Positions 1 through 6,198 of a DNA stretch of 12,094 nt are shown here, piece after piece (the stretch's first letter is position 1; each line of letters opens with the position of its first letter). The notes beneath the pieces are model-generated. The model was not told the origin of the DNA. It made no database searches and saw only the letters and a program-made list of their open reading frames with translations. The stretch comes from Baffinella frigidus (Eukaryota > Cryptophyceae > Cryptomonadales > Baffinellaceae): assembly GCA_026770585.1 (NCBI GenBank), contig MU646455.1, forward strand, positions 379,250 to 391,343. Reading direction: 5' to 3'. The translations under genes were made by a program, and so were the position numbers.

Positions 1-97
1 TGGGACGGGAGGGGGGGTGCCTCGAGATGCTGGGAAGACGACGACGACGAGAGGGGGGCAAAAAGGGCCTCAAGCTCTGCAGCGAAGAGTCCTTCTA

Positions 98-222
98 GTT
101 CCTCTGGACGGGACCCGAACTTGCCGTGCAGAACGTGGAACACCTCCTCCCAGTTCTGCACACACACGCGTGTGTAGGGTTACAACACGGCGAGGGCCTG
201 TAAAGCGGCGTGCTTTCGGTGC
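98..222 (+). repeat. Dispersed repeat module M, copy 1
   Basis: This uninterrupted copy of a repeat recurs through the first 3.7 kb. Its left part carries CAGAACGTGGAACACC, then a CTCCTCCCAGTTCTGC block and a CA run. Its right part carries GTGTAGGGT and then GGCGAGGGCCTGTAAAGCGG. The left half returns near 325, 809, 961, 1393, 2473 and 3611, and the right half near 541, 1427 and 2629. The central part differs in every copy (short CA/GT palindrome here, hairpin element or GA tract elsewhere). No coding role is supported, because the open frames through it are not conserved between copies. Confidence 0.7.
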
Positions 223-223
223 C

Positions 224-315
224 GGGTTCAGGGTTCAGGGTTCAGGGTTCAGGGTTCAGGGTTCAGGGTTCAGGGTCCAGGGTTCAGGGTTCAGGGTTCA
301 GGGTTCAGGGTTTAG
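224..315 (+). repeat. TTCAGGG tandem array (telomere-like variant)
   Basis: About 13 head-to-tail copies of the 7-bp unit GGGTTCA run here with a single GGGTCCA variant, ending in one GGGTTTAG unit. It resembles plant/algal TTTAGGG telomere repeat with T-to-C at one position, and it lies inside the window between two copies of module M. The overlapping open frames simply read the repeat in two frames and are not genes. Confidence 0.9.
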
Positions 316-324
316 TGTGTGTTT

Positions 325-576
325 CAGAACGTGGAACACCTCATCCCAGTTCTGCACACACACTCGTTACGCAAGCTTCCAGCCCTGATGGGCTTTTTGG
401 GACCTGACGCGGATCAAATCCCCTCTACACTCACCCCGTTTTCAGACTTTGAAACATTTCAGGCCTCGAAAAGGGATTTGATCCGCTTCAGGGCCCAGAA
501 AAGCCCTCCAGAGCTGGAAGCTTGCGTGACGAACACGTGTAGGGTGTAAAACACGGCGAGGGCCTGTAAAGCGGCT
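325..576 (+). repeat. Module M, copy 2, interrupted by a hairpin element
   Basis: The left half (325-363) and right half (533-576) match copy 1, and between them sits a 169-bp palindrome. Removing the palindrome and one ACAC restores a sequence resembling the uninterrupted copy at 98-222, so copy 1 serves as the empty site. Confidence 0.75.
364..532. mobile_element. Palindromic (foldback) MITE, 4-bp TSD ACAC
   Basis: The two ends are near-perfect inverted repeats of about 60 bp (364-424 against 472-532) around a ~47-bp loop. The ends read TCGTTACGCAAG and, in reverse complement, TCGTCACGCAAG. ACAC at 360-363 and 533-536 is the probable target duplication. The element sits in the centre of module M. 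It has no coding capacity, so it is a non-autonomous element. Confidence 0.8.
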
Positions 577-635
577 TGAAGTTAACTGTGTGTTTCTTAC
601 GCACGCGGACAACCCAACACCCCCGGCTTCGGGTT

Positions 636-778
636 TCATCTCGGAAGATACTGAACCAGTTCCCTAATTAGCGTTTGCATTTAATTAGGAAGACTAATTG
701 AATTTACTATGCCTTAACTAATTTCTCCTATTCGACCTTCTATTGAACAGGAACTGGTTCAGTTATCTTTCGAGATGA
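636..778. mobile_element. Palindromic MITE, probable TSD GGTT/AGTT
   Basis: Inverted ends of about 28 bp (TCATCTCGGAAGATACTGAA on the left, closely mirrored on the right) enclose an AT-rich centre with smaller internal inverted repeats. The flanks GGTT (632-635) and AGTT (779-782) differ at one base. The uninterrupted module M copy at about 94-100 also reads AGTT just before the same CCTC block, which supports an insertion here. Confidence 0.65.
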
Positions 779-779
779 A

Positions 780-1003
780 GTTCCTCCGGGCGAGACCCGA
801 ACTTCCCGTGCAGAACGTTGAACACCTCCTCCCAGTTCGGGGGTGTGGGGTTTGGGGTTTTGAAGGAGCCACCAATTCATGCAATGGAGGACCATTTACC
901 CCCAACACTCCCTTCACCACCAACCCGACCCCACACCCCCACACCACCTCCACCACTCCTATGCAGCATGTCATACACCTCATCCTAGTTCTGCCCACCC
1001 ACG
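780..1003 (+). repeat. Left halves of module M, copies 3 and 4
   Basis: Positions 780-845 repeat the left part of copy 1 (CCCGAACTT, then GTGCAGAACG and CACCTCCTCCCAGTTC), and 961-1003 is a more diverged version beginning ATGCAGCATG. Between them lies C/A-rich filler. Copy 4 runs straight into telomere-like repeats where the right half would be expected. I see no gene. Confidence 0.55.
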
Positions 1004-1070
1004 TTTAGGGTTGAGGGTTGAGGGTTTAGGGTTCAGGGTTCAGGGTTTAGGGTTGAGGAGTTAGGGTTTA
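1004..1070 (+). repeat. Degenerate TTTAGGG/TTGAGGG/TTCAGGG array
   Basis: About nine 7-bp units mix GGGTTTA, GGGTTGA and GGGTTCA. It is an interstitial telomere-like tract directly after a truncated module M. Confidence 0.8.
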
Positions 1071-1102
1071 CCCGTACAAACCAACACCCCCTTCACACAC
1101 CC

Positions 1103-1167
1103 GTGTGAGGGGTGTTGGGTTGTGAGGGCCCTCACACACCCCTCACAACCCAACACACCCCTCACAC
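1103..1167. repeat. GT/CA-rich palindrome
   Basis: A GTGTGAGGGGTGTTGGGTTG arm is followed by its near reverse complement ending CCCCTCACAC, in C-rich low-complexity DNA. No insertion hallmark is visible. Confidence 0.6.
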
Positions 1168-1260
1168 ACCGAGCACCAACTTCACCACCCACCCAAACCC
1201 CCACCCCCGCCATCAAGATCCAATGGCTCTACGGGCCCACTTTTGAGAAAAGTCAACCGC

Positions 1261-1574
1261 AATATTTGTACCAGGATAAGGTAAAGTAACCTCATGACTG
1301 TGCAATTTGAGCAGAGTCGCGTATCAAAAGTCAACCTGCCTTGAGGAAATTAAACCTAAGGACACGAATTCGCATCCTGCGAGAACGCCCTGTGCAGCAT
1401 GTCGAACATCCACACGAGAGCGCTAGAGGGGCCTGTTTAAAACCGACGTGCTTTTGAAAGTGCGAATTCGTGTCCTTAGGTTTAATTTCCTCAAGGCAAG
1501 TTGACTTTTGATACGCGACTCTGCTCAAATTGCACAGTCAGGAGGTTACTTTACCTCATCCTGGTACAAATATT
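1261..1574. repeat. Long inverted repeat (two ~113-bp arms) carrying a module M remnant in its loop
   Basis: The left arm 1261-1374 and right arm 1461-1574 are almost perfectly complementary, from AATATTTGTACCAGG at the outer edge to GACACGAATTCGCA at the inner edge. The 86-bp centre contains TGCAGCATGTCGAACATCC and GGGGCCTGTTTAAAACCG, a diverged module M. No clear target duplication is seen. The minus-strand open frame across this palindrome is an artefact of the arms. Confidence 0.8.
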
Positions 1575-1916
1575 TACAACCCCACATGCAAATATGATCC
1601 TCTACCATTCTCGAGTGGATCTCCCAGTTCTGACAGAGAGAGAAAACCACTTTTGTGACGCAGTCTAAAGTTGTCGCCCAGTTGACTTTTACTTTTTCAA
1701 GAACAGTCTCAGGACTCAGCCCCCCCTCGGGGCAGCAGAGCCACCGCTCTGCAGCGGACGCCTGCCCCATCCTGCGGAGGCTCTAGGCACTGCGTCTGCT
1801 TCTCTCTATTGAAACAATATAGGTGGCCCGGCAAAAGTGGAGATGTTGACTTTTGCATAAAAGCACGACAGCGTCGAGCTGCCCACCCAGTTATTTTAAC
1901 ATCCTGAACAGCATTC
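1575..1916. other. Stretch without a supported gene
   Basis: This is mixed-composition sequence containing several AAAAGTCAA/TTGACTTTT words, which are also the core motif of nearby hairpin elements. A 74-codon minus-strand open frame (1770-1546) exists, but I recognise no domain in it and its end lies inside the palindrome arm, so I do not call it. Confidence 0.4.
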
Positions 1917-2066
1917 TTATCTCAGAAAACGAGTTTTAGAACTCGTTTTCTTAAGTCAATTCCCCTACAAATTCGTCAACTTATTCTTTACTCTCCGCAT
2001 ATGTTGTCAAATTTGTAGGGGAATTGACTTGAGAAAACGAGTTTTAGAACTCGTTTTCTGAGATAA
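1917..2066. mobile_element. Palindromic MITE of the AAGTCAATTC-core family, TSD ATTC
   Basis: The 150-bp foldback element has ends TTATCTCAGAAAACGAG. ATTC flanks it at 1913-1916 and 2067-2070. Each outer arm is itself a hairpin (AAAACGAGTT / GAACTCGTTTT), and the inner arms read AAGTCAATTCCCCTACAAA and its complement. The empty counterpart at about 3390 (GCTTTCAGAGGCC) lacks the element. A second copy with the loop in opposite orientation lies at 11476-11624. Confidence 0.85.
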
Positions 2067-2091
2067 ATTCAGAGGCCCCGGTCAAACAATC

Positions 2092-2232
2092 CAATCTCGC
2101 CGAGTATTCAAGTTGAACACGACCTGGCAACGAAAATTACTACACACGTGTTTTAATATTACCTGCATGGGACCATTTGTGTAGTAATTTTCGTTGCCAG
2201 ATCGTATTCAACTTGAATACTCCTTCGGATTA
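2092..2232. mobile_element. Palindromic MITE, CACTACAC-core family, TSD AATC
   Basis: The 141-bp foldback element is flanked by AATC at 2088-2091 and 2233-2236. The outer arms (33 bp, CAATCTCGCCGAGTATTC...) are unlike those of its relatives. The inner core TGGCAACGAAAATTACTACAC (2125-2145) is mirrored at 2179-2199, and the 33-nt loop contains TAATATTAC. In the empty counterpart at 3400-3440 the flanks join directly, apart from a 9-bp tandem duplication. Confidence 0.85.
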
Positions 2233-2246
2233 AATCCCGGTGAATT

Positions 2247-2387
2247 TCAAAGGGAAACGGTTTCAATTTAAAACCATTGGATTCAATGAAAGTTACTACA
2301 CGAATGCTTTAATATTACTAGTAAAACTCATTGTGTGTAGTAAATTTCATTGCCAGAAAGTTTCGAATTAAAACCGTTTTCCCATGA
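2247..2387. mobile_element. Palindromic MITE, CACTACAC-core family, TSD AATT
   Basis: The 141-bp foldback element is flanked by AATT at 2243-2246 and 2388-2391. The empty site GGTGAATTGGAGG is at about 3430. The ends are TCAAAGGGAAACGG on the left and TCATGGGAAAACGG on the right (reverse complement). The core CAATGAAAGTTACTACAC is mirrored, and the 33-nt loop again contains TAATATTAC. The outer arms are unrelated to those of the element 15 bp upstream. Confidence 0.9.
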
Positions 2388-2503
2388 AATTGGAGGAGCC
2401 TTGAGAGCCAGACGCGTGGTTGGTACGGGCCAATCAAATTTATTGGGTACCGATAAAATAGCGAAATCCAGGGTACAACCCAACACCTCCTCCCAGTTCC
2501 GCT

Positions 2504-2505
2504 AT

Positions 2506-2537
<32 letters not shown>

Positions 2538-2602
2538 GGAGGGAGGGAGAGAGAGAGAGAGAGGGAGAGAGAGAGAGAGAGAGCGAAAGAGAGACAGAGA
2601 GA
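2504..2602 (+). repeat. GA-rich microsatellite
   Basis: The tract is (GA)n with GGGA and GAAA variants, and it lies exactly in the variable centre of module M. Both strands are open across it, giving Arg/Glu or Ser/Leu dipeptide runs that are not proteins. Confidence 0.95.
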
Positions 2603-2660
2603 GACCGCCCACCCATGGTCGGGTAAAAAAACGGCGAGGGCCTGTAAAGCGGCTCAGGCT

Positions 2661-2970
2661 GGAATCTATGTGTCGACAAAATACAGAATTCGCAATTCAA
2701 AGTTGCCCTAAAACGTTTTACGGCCACTTTGAGCTCGAATTGTGTGTCACATAATGAAACGTTGCGATTTTAATTGAATTGTGCGATTCAGGCAGATTCT
2801 TTAATCCGAGCTCGAACTCGCAACGTTTCGACATGATTCCTGTCTGAAAACTGTTTTATGGCTGAAGCGATGTGGTTTGCATGAAAATCTGCTCGGATTC
2901 GAAATAAATCAAAGTCAATAAAGTGACTTTGAATTGTGTATTTTGCGAATTCTGTCGACACATAGATTCC
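2661..2970. repeat. Degenerate long inverted repeat
   Basis: GGAATCTATGTGTCGACA at 2661-2678 is perfectly mirrored at 2953-2970. Further in, GAATTCGC and CAATTCAAAG blocks match in a shuffled order. The centre has smaller inverted repeats (GAAACGTTGCGA near 2757 and its complement near 2819). It looks like an old or composite foldback element; flanks GCGGC and GCGTC are similar but not identical. Confidence 0.6.
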
Positions 2971-2987
2971 GCCCTCAGCGTCAACAT

Positions 2988-3149
2988 TAATGAAAAGCAC
3001 CTTCCACATTAAAAGCGTTTCTAAGTCAATTCGCCTTGAAAATTATCAACTTATGGAAAAACTTATCCAAGTTTTTCATAAGTTGACAATTTTCAGGTGG
3101 GAATTGACTTACTTAAAAACGCTTTTAATGTGGAAGGTGCTTTCCATGA
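2988..3149. mobile_element. Palindromic MITE, AAGTCAATTC-core family, TSD ACAT
   Basis: The 162-bp foldback element has ~75-bp arms and a loop of only a few bases (about 3065-3068). ACAT flanks it at 2984-2987 and 3150-3153. The ends are TAATGAAAAGCACC and, in reverse complement, TCATGGAAAGCACC. Outer arms of 35 bp differ from those of the 1917 element, but the inner arm again begins AAGTCAATTC. The short open frames here lie wholly within the palindrome. Confidence 0.85.
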
Positions 3150-3161
3150 ACATGTACTCCT

Positions 3162-3208
3162 CGCGCACCCGAAAAGTGCTGCTGTTTTTCGGGTCCCGCG
3201 CACCCAAT
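3162..3208. repeat. Short GC-rich hairpin
   Basis: CGCGCACCCGAAAA and TTTTTCGGGTCCCGCG form a stem of about 14 bp around GTGCTGCTG. A terminator or structural role cannot be judged. Confidence 0.45.
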
Positions 3209-3219
3209 GGTTTTAAGAC

Positions 3220-3378
3220 CACGCCACGATGACCTGCGTACCAACTTCATTGCGTCTTTCTATTATTTGTGCACTACTAAAACTATTGTTGTCCGGAACC
3301 CGGGCTAAGTTGACAGATTTGTGGGTGAATTGACTTTGAAAAAATGCCAAGTTGGTGCACAGGTCATCGTGGCGTGGG
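3220..3378. repeat. Inverted repeat, probable MITE with AAGTCAATTC half-core
   Basis: Outer arms of about 30 bp (CCACGCCACGATGACCTG and its complement) match almost perfectly. Only the right inner half carries the TTGAC / GAATTGACTT core, and the left inner half is unrelated. That suggests an asymmetric or recombined member of the family. No target duplication is clear. Confidence 0.6.
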
Positions 3379-3385
3379 ATCCTGA

Positions 3386-3650
3386 TCTGCTTTCAGAGGC
3401 CCCGGTCAAACTGGTCAAACGCTCCCGGTGAATTGGAGGAGTCATGAGAGACAGACGCGCGGTTGGCACAGACCAATGCGAGTACCTATCCCTTAAGTGG
3501 CCAGGCCCCCAAATTTGCGGGCCAAGAGGTCCTAGGCAGGTCCTAGGGCCCTACGGTAGGGCGTATGAGCCTACTGGCCACTTAAGGGATAAAATAGCGA
3601 AATCCAGGGTACAGCCCAGCACCTCCTCCCAGGTCTGCTCATCCGAGACA
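3386..3650 (+). repeat. Composite repeat R, copy 2
   Basis: This is the counterpart of 2067-2500 and the empty reference for three insertions there. Relative to copy 1 it has a 9-bp tandem duplication (TGGTCAAAC) and its own hairpin at 3487-3591. It ends in a left half of module M (CAGCACCTCCTCCCAG). Confidence 0.75.
3487..3591. mobile_element. Short palindromic insertion in repeat R copy 2
   Basis: The ends TATCCCTTAAGTGGCCA and TGGCCACTTAAGGGATA are perfect inverses. Copy 1 of R has no such block between GTACC and AAATAGCG. The centre contains CCTAGG/CCTACGG words typical of family A elements. The target duplication is ambiguous because the flank GATA/TATC is itself inverted. Confidence 0.7.
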
Positions 3651-3679
3651 TATTTCTTGAAAGCAAGCAACGTGGTTGG

Positions 3680-3903
3680 TAGAGCGTTTGCGGTAATTGT
3701 TGTCCGTTTTGGACGTACGGTTTCCCAGTTTCCCGGTTTTGAAAAGGGACTTATAGGACGTGACAAGGATTTTAAATAGCACCAAGAGGCGCAATTCCAG
3801 TACTATTTAAAATCCTTGTCACGTCCTATAGGTCCCTTTTCAAAACCGGGAAACCGGGAAACCGTACGTCCAAAACGGACAACAATTACCGCAAACGCTC
3901 TAC
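3680..3903. repeat. Near-perfect 224-bp palindrome with 100-bp arms
   Basis: Positions 3680-3779 and 3803-3903 are complementary with only a few mismatches around a 23-nt loop. The arms include GGACGTACGG and repeated TTTCCCGG words. Because the arms mirror each other, the same pseudo-protein beginning MSRPI appears on both strands. This is a palindrome artefact, not a pair of genes. Confidence 0.85.
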
Positions 3904-3964
3904 GGACCTCAGTGATCTCTCCGGCCGTGAGCGGTCGTGACCCCGACTGCGACCTGCTCCAAAC

Positions 3965-4230
3965 AGCCAGGCTTTGCGTCAGAGGCCAGGGCGTGTATGA
4001 CAGGTTTTGTGTCACAGGCCAGGGCGTTGATAGGGTAACGGCCCGAAAATGGGGTTGTTAGGCCTACGGCATTGCCTAGGACCTCCTACCGTAGGCCGAG
4101 GGATCCTAGGACCAAAAAGTCTCGGCCTACGGTAGGAGGTCCTAGGCAGTCCCGTATGCCGAACTACCCCATTTTCAGGCCGTTAGCCTATTAGCGTGCG
4201 TGACAGGTTTTGTGCCATGCTTGCGAGACC
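3965..4230 (+). repeat. Duplicated GCGTCAGAGGCCAGG segment split by a MITE
   Basis: GCCAGGGCGTGTATGACAGG at about 3984 recurs as GCCAGGGCGT (4018-4027) plus GTGCGTGACAGG after 4196, so the second copy is split by the element at 4028-4193. The phrase TTTGCGTCAGAGGCCAGG occurs again near 4681, 4751 and 5017 and is a dispersed short repeat of unknown nature. Confidence 0.65.
4028..4193. mobile_element. Family A palindromic MITE (CCTACGG type), TSD GCGT
   Basis: The 166-bp foldback element is flanked by GCGT at 4024-4027 and 4194-4197. Its ends are TGATAGGGTAACGG and, in reverse complement, TAATAGGCTAACGG. Each arm contains its own hairpin (GGCCTACGG...CCGTAGGCC) around CCTAGG, and the loop is GGATCCTAGGACCAAAAAGT. 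Relatives lie in the introns downstream at 7703, 9081, 9374, 10011, 10405 and 10632. Confidence 0.85.
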
Positions 4231-4250
4231 GTGGTCATGCAACCCGACCC

Positions 4251-4390
4251 TTATCCGGGGAAACCTATTTTTCTTTCATTTGATGGCAATGAAAATCACT
4301 ACACATTTTAAAATATATTACTGGTAAGCACGAACTGTGTAGTAATTTTCACTGCCATCAAATGAAAGAAAACTAGGTTTCCCCGGATAA
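4251..4390. mobile_element. Palindromic MITE, CACTACAC-core family (TTATCCGGGG arm type)
   Basis: The 140-bp foldback element has a TTATCCGGGGAAACC outer arm, core TGGCAATGAAAATCACTACAC and a 32-nt loop containing TATTAC. It is nearly identical in arms, core and length to the element at 8720-8859 inside intron 2 of the GCN2-like gene, showing that this arm type has multiplied as a unit. No matching 4-bp flanks are visible here. Confidence 0.8.
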
Positions 4391-4415
4391 AGTCGACCTC
4401 ACTCCAGCATGATGT

Positions 4416-4631
4416 AGGACGCAACCGTACGCAACACCGTGGGGAGATACACTATGCGGTACCACACAGGGCTGGAGGGGGGGGGTATTTCAAAGTCATT
4501 TTTGTGAGGGAAAACGGTATTCAAAAGTCAATTTTGATAGGAAAACGGCTCCAAGGGCGCCCCAATGGCTCAAAGGGCGCCCCTGCAATACCCCCCTAGG
4601 ACGCAACCGTACGCGATACCGTGGGGAGATA
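4416..4631. repeat. 34-bp direct repeats bracketing a G/C-run-ended insert
   Basis: GGACGCAACCGTACGC... occurs at 4416-4449 and 4598-4631. Between them lies a segment whose ends are roughly inverted (AGGGGGGGGGTATT near 4476 and AATACCCCCCT near 4587), with two AAGGGCGCCCC words inside. It may be a duplication created around an insertion, or an unrelated tandem duplication. Confidence 0.6.
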
Positions 4632-4677
4632 AACGGGATATACATAACCCCCCTGCTCGACCGCAGCGCCAAAGACA

Positions 4678-4815
4678 GGCTTTGCGTCAGAGGCCAGGCC
4701 TTGCAAGACGGAGGGGAGGTTTAGAGGTTTACTGAATTGTCAAACACGGCTTTGCGTCTGAGGCCAGGCCTTAGCAAGACGGTGGGGGGTCGGGGTTTAC
4801 TGAATTGTCAAACAC
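4678..4815 (+). repeat. Tandem duplication, unit ~70 bp
   Basis: Two imperfect copies (4678-4747 and 4748-4815) each start GGCTTTGCGTC and end TTTACTGAATTGTCAAACAC. Confidence 0.85.
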
Positions 4816-4837
4816 GACTGATGTACGCCAGGTGGAC

Positions 4838-4993
4838 AGGTGGGACGAGACGTGCGGCTCTGAGAGAGAGATAGGGAGGGAGGGAGGGAGAGAGAGGGGG
4901 GGAGAGAGAGGGGGGGGGAGAGGGGCAGCGAGAGAGAGAGAGGAAGGGAGAGAGAGAGAGGAAGGGAGAGAGAGAGAGGTGGGACGAGACGTG
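4838..4993 (+). repeat. GA-rich tract flanked by 17-bp direct repeats
   Basis: AGGTGGGACGAGACGTG is present at 4838-4854 and again at 4977-4993, with only a GA/GGGA/GGAA-rich tract between. This is either replication slippage that duplicated the flank or insertion of a GA-bearing element. Confidence 0.85.
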
Positions 4994-5036
4994 AAGACGC
5001 TAGCAGCCCATGGACTTTTGCGTCAGAGGCCAGGGA

Positions 5037-5290
5037 GGAGCGAGCCGGGGGGCGACGTGTTCCTCTTCAAGTTAATAGCGACGCACCCCAGGATGAGTTT
5101 TATACGGTAGCTCGTTTCTGGTACAAATTATAAAACAAACCCGATTTAAAACTCCAAAAAATCCAGTTCCTTTTTAAATGAGGTTTTGTTTTATAATTTG
5201 TACCAGAAACGAGCTACTTTACAAAACTCATCCTGGGTTGCGTTACTATGAAAGTGGCAGCTGATCCAGGACACATTCCATGCTCGGGCC
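5037..5290 (+). pseudogene. Transduplicated fragment of the minus-strand plastid-protein gene, split by a MITE
   Basis: Positions 5037-5072 and 5252-5290 together reproduce about 75 nt of exon 1 of the gene at 6161-6903, in inverted orientation relative to it. The stretch covers residues equivalent to Ser55-Ala78 (SEPGG-DVFL-K and WQLIQDTFHARA). The coding match stops abruptly on both sides, and the fragment is interrupted after the FLFK codons by a 179-bp palindromic element. Direct repeats CCATGGACTTTTGCGTCAGA at 5008-5027 and 5308-5327 bracket the whole block. It has no start, no signal peptide and no second exon, so it is a non-functional copy. The insertion postdates the copying event, because the gene itself lacks the element. 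Confidence 0.8.
5073..5251. mobile_element. Palindromic MITE inside the gene fragment, TSD AAGT
   Basis: The 179-bp foldback element has ends TAATAGCGACGCACC and, in reverse complement, TCATAGTAACGCAACC. It is flanked by AAGT at 5069-5072 and 5252-5255. The intact gene reads CTCAAGTGGCAG, which gives an unambiguous empty site. Inner arms include GGTACAAATTATAAAACAAA. Confidence 0.9.
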
Positions 5291-5441
5291 GTCGACCCGA
5301 GCCGTGACCATGGACTTTTGCGTCAGATGGCATCTAACGGGGAGGGCGTGCGAGACCATGGTCGAGCAGCCTGCCCCCTTCTCGAAAGCAGCGCATGTGC
5401 CTATCTCTTGGTGGATCCCAGTTGCGGGTCTGGGGCGCCCC

Positions 5442-5612
5442 CCACGCAAGAGTGTAGGGCAGAGTGACCCACAGGAGAAATAGTAGAATTATACTATTTC
5501 TTAAGTTCATAAGTTGACATTCTTCCCACAGAAAAATCGAAATTTCGGATAGGTGTTACAGATTATGTATGAACTGGCTTGTTTTCCCAGGTCAGCCCTA
5601 CACTCTTGCGTG
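5442..5612. repeat. Inverted repeat, probable foldback element
   Basis: CCACGCAAGAGTGTAGGGC at the left edge is mirrored at 5594-5612. Inside are a smaller perfect palindrome (AGAAATAGTA/TACTATTTCT) and CATAAGTTGAC, a word of the AAGTCAATTC-core family. Confidence 0.65.
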
Positions 5613-5910
5613 GCCAGCGGTGCGCGTGGGAACACCTTTAATTTAAAGGGAACTGGATCCCTATTTGTTCATAGGAGTTGGACGAAGGTTAATTGGGGCC
5701 CTAACTAAATTTAATTAGGGCCATAATTCGTTACGATTGGCCATTTTCTTGTAAATTCAACATGTTTCCGGATAAAGCTGAACCGTCGCCAGATAGACGC
5801 CCCAACCCTGATCCTCAACTGAAATCCAGTAGCCCCTTTCGCAAAGAGAGAAAGGCTTGAGAGCAGCCTATCTCTCTATTCCATCATGGAATAGTGTATG
5901 TGTGTGTGTG
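5613..5910. other. AT-rich stretch with small palindromes, no gene
   Basis: It contains CCTTTAATTTAAAGG (5635-5649) and a GGCCCTAA...TTAGGGCC palindrome (5697-5722). A short TG run leads into the GA tract. I see no coding signal. Confidence 0.5.
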
Positions 5911-5934
5911 TCAGAGAGAGAGCGAGAGCGAGCA

Positions 5935-5992
<58 letters not shown>

Positions 5993-5993
5993 C

Positions 5994-6032
<39 letters not shown>
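5911..6032 (+). repeat. GA microsatellite
   Basis: About 120 bp of nearly pure GA with scattered GC, AT and AAAG interruptions lies downstream (3') of the minus-strand gene. On that strand it is a CT tract. Confidence 0.95.
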
Positions 6033-6036
<4 letters not shown>

Positions 6037-6141
6037 CTTCGCGGCAACCGCCTCCGAAACGCACAGCCGCACAGCCAGCACCAACGATCCTGCCGCCGCC
6101 CACCCGATCAGAAGAGAGTAGCTTCATACCGGCACGTGTCC

Positions 6142-6198
6142 GGCGAGGGTCGGGACACTCTCACCTGGAAGGCGAGGGTCGGGACACTCTCACCTGGA
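6142..6198. repeat. 29-bp tandem duplication carrying a 5' splice-site consensus
   Basis: GGCGAGGGTCGGGACACTCT... is repeated exactly at 6142-6169 and 6171-6198. Read on the minus strand each unit begins CCAG/GTGAGAGTG, a strong donor consensus, at the end of exon 2 of the gene there. The duplication therefore offers two alternative donors, or none may be used. Confidence 0.8.

Larger units (their letters stand above)
2067..2655 (+). repeat. Composite repeat R, copy 1 (ends in module M copy 6)
   Basis: Blocks of this sequence reappear in order at 3386-3650: CAGAGGCCCCGGTCAAAC, CCCGGTGAATTGGAGGAG, GATAAAATAGCGAAATCC and CACCTCCTCCCAG. This copy is interrupted by two MITEs and, after the CCCAGTTC block, by a GA tract. 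It ends with GGCGAGGGCCTGTAAAGCGG, the right end of module M, so module M is probably the 3' part of R. The open frame through it crosses the GA tract and is not credible. Confidence 0.75.

Noticed and set aside
224-315. Possible true chromosome end or CRISPR-like array
   Set aside because: The array is short, interstitial and made of directly adjacent 7-bp units without spacers.
17-407. Overlapping open frames across the TTCAGGG array
   Set aside because: They translate a 7-bp repeat in different frames and module M; there is no conserved protein signal.
1546-1770. 74-codon minus-strand open frame
   Set aside because: No recognisable domain, and part of it lies in a palindrome arm; nothing supports it as a gene.
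2440-2754. Arg/Glu-rich and Ser/Leu-rich open frames over GA tracts (also 4805-5110, 5857-6294, 11737-12057)
   Set aside because: Microsatellite DNA is open in several frames; the low-complexity peptides are artefacts.
3551-4061. Similar short proteins on both strands beginning MSRPI
   Set aside because: Both are read from the two mirror arms of the 3680-3903 palindrome, so the similarity is built in by symmetry.
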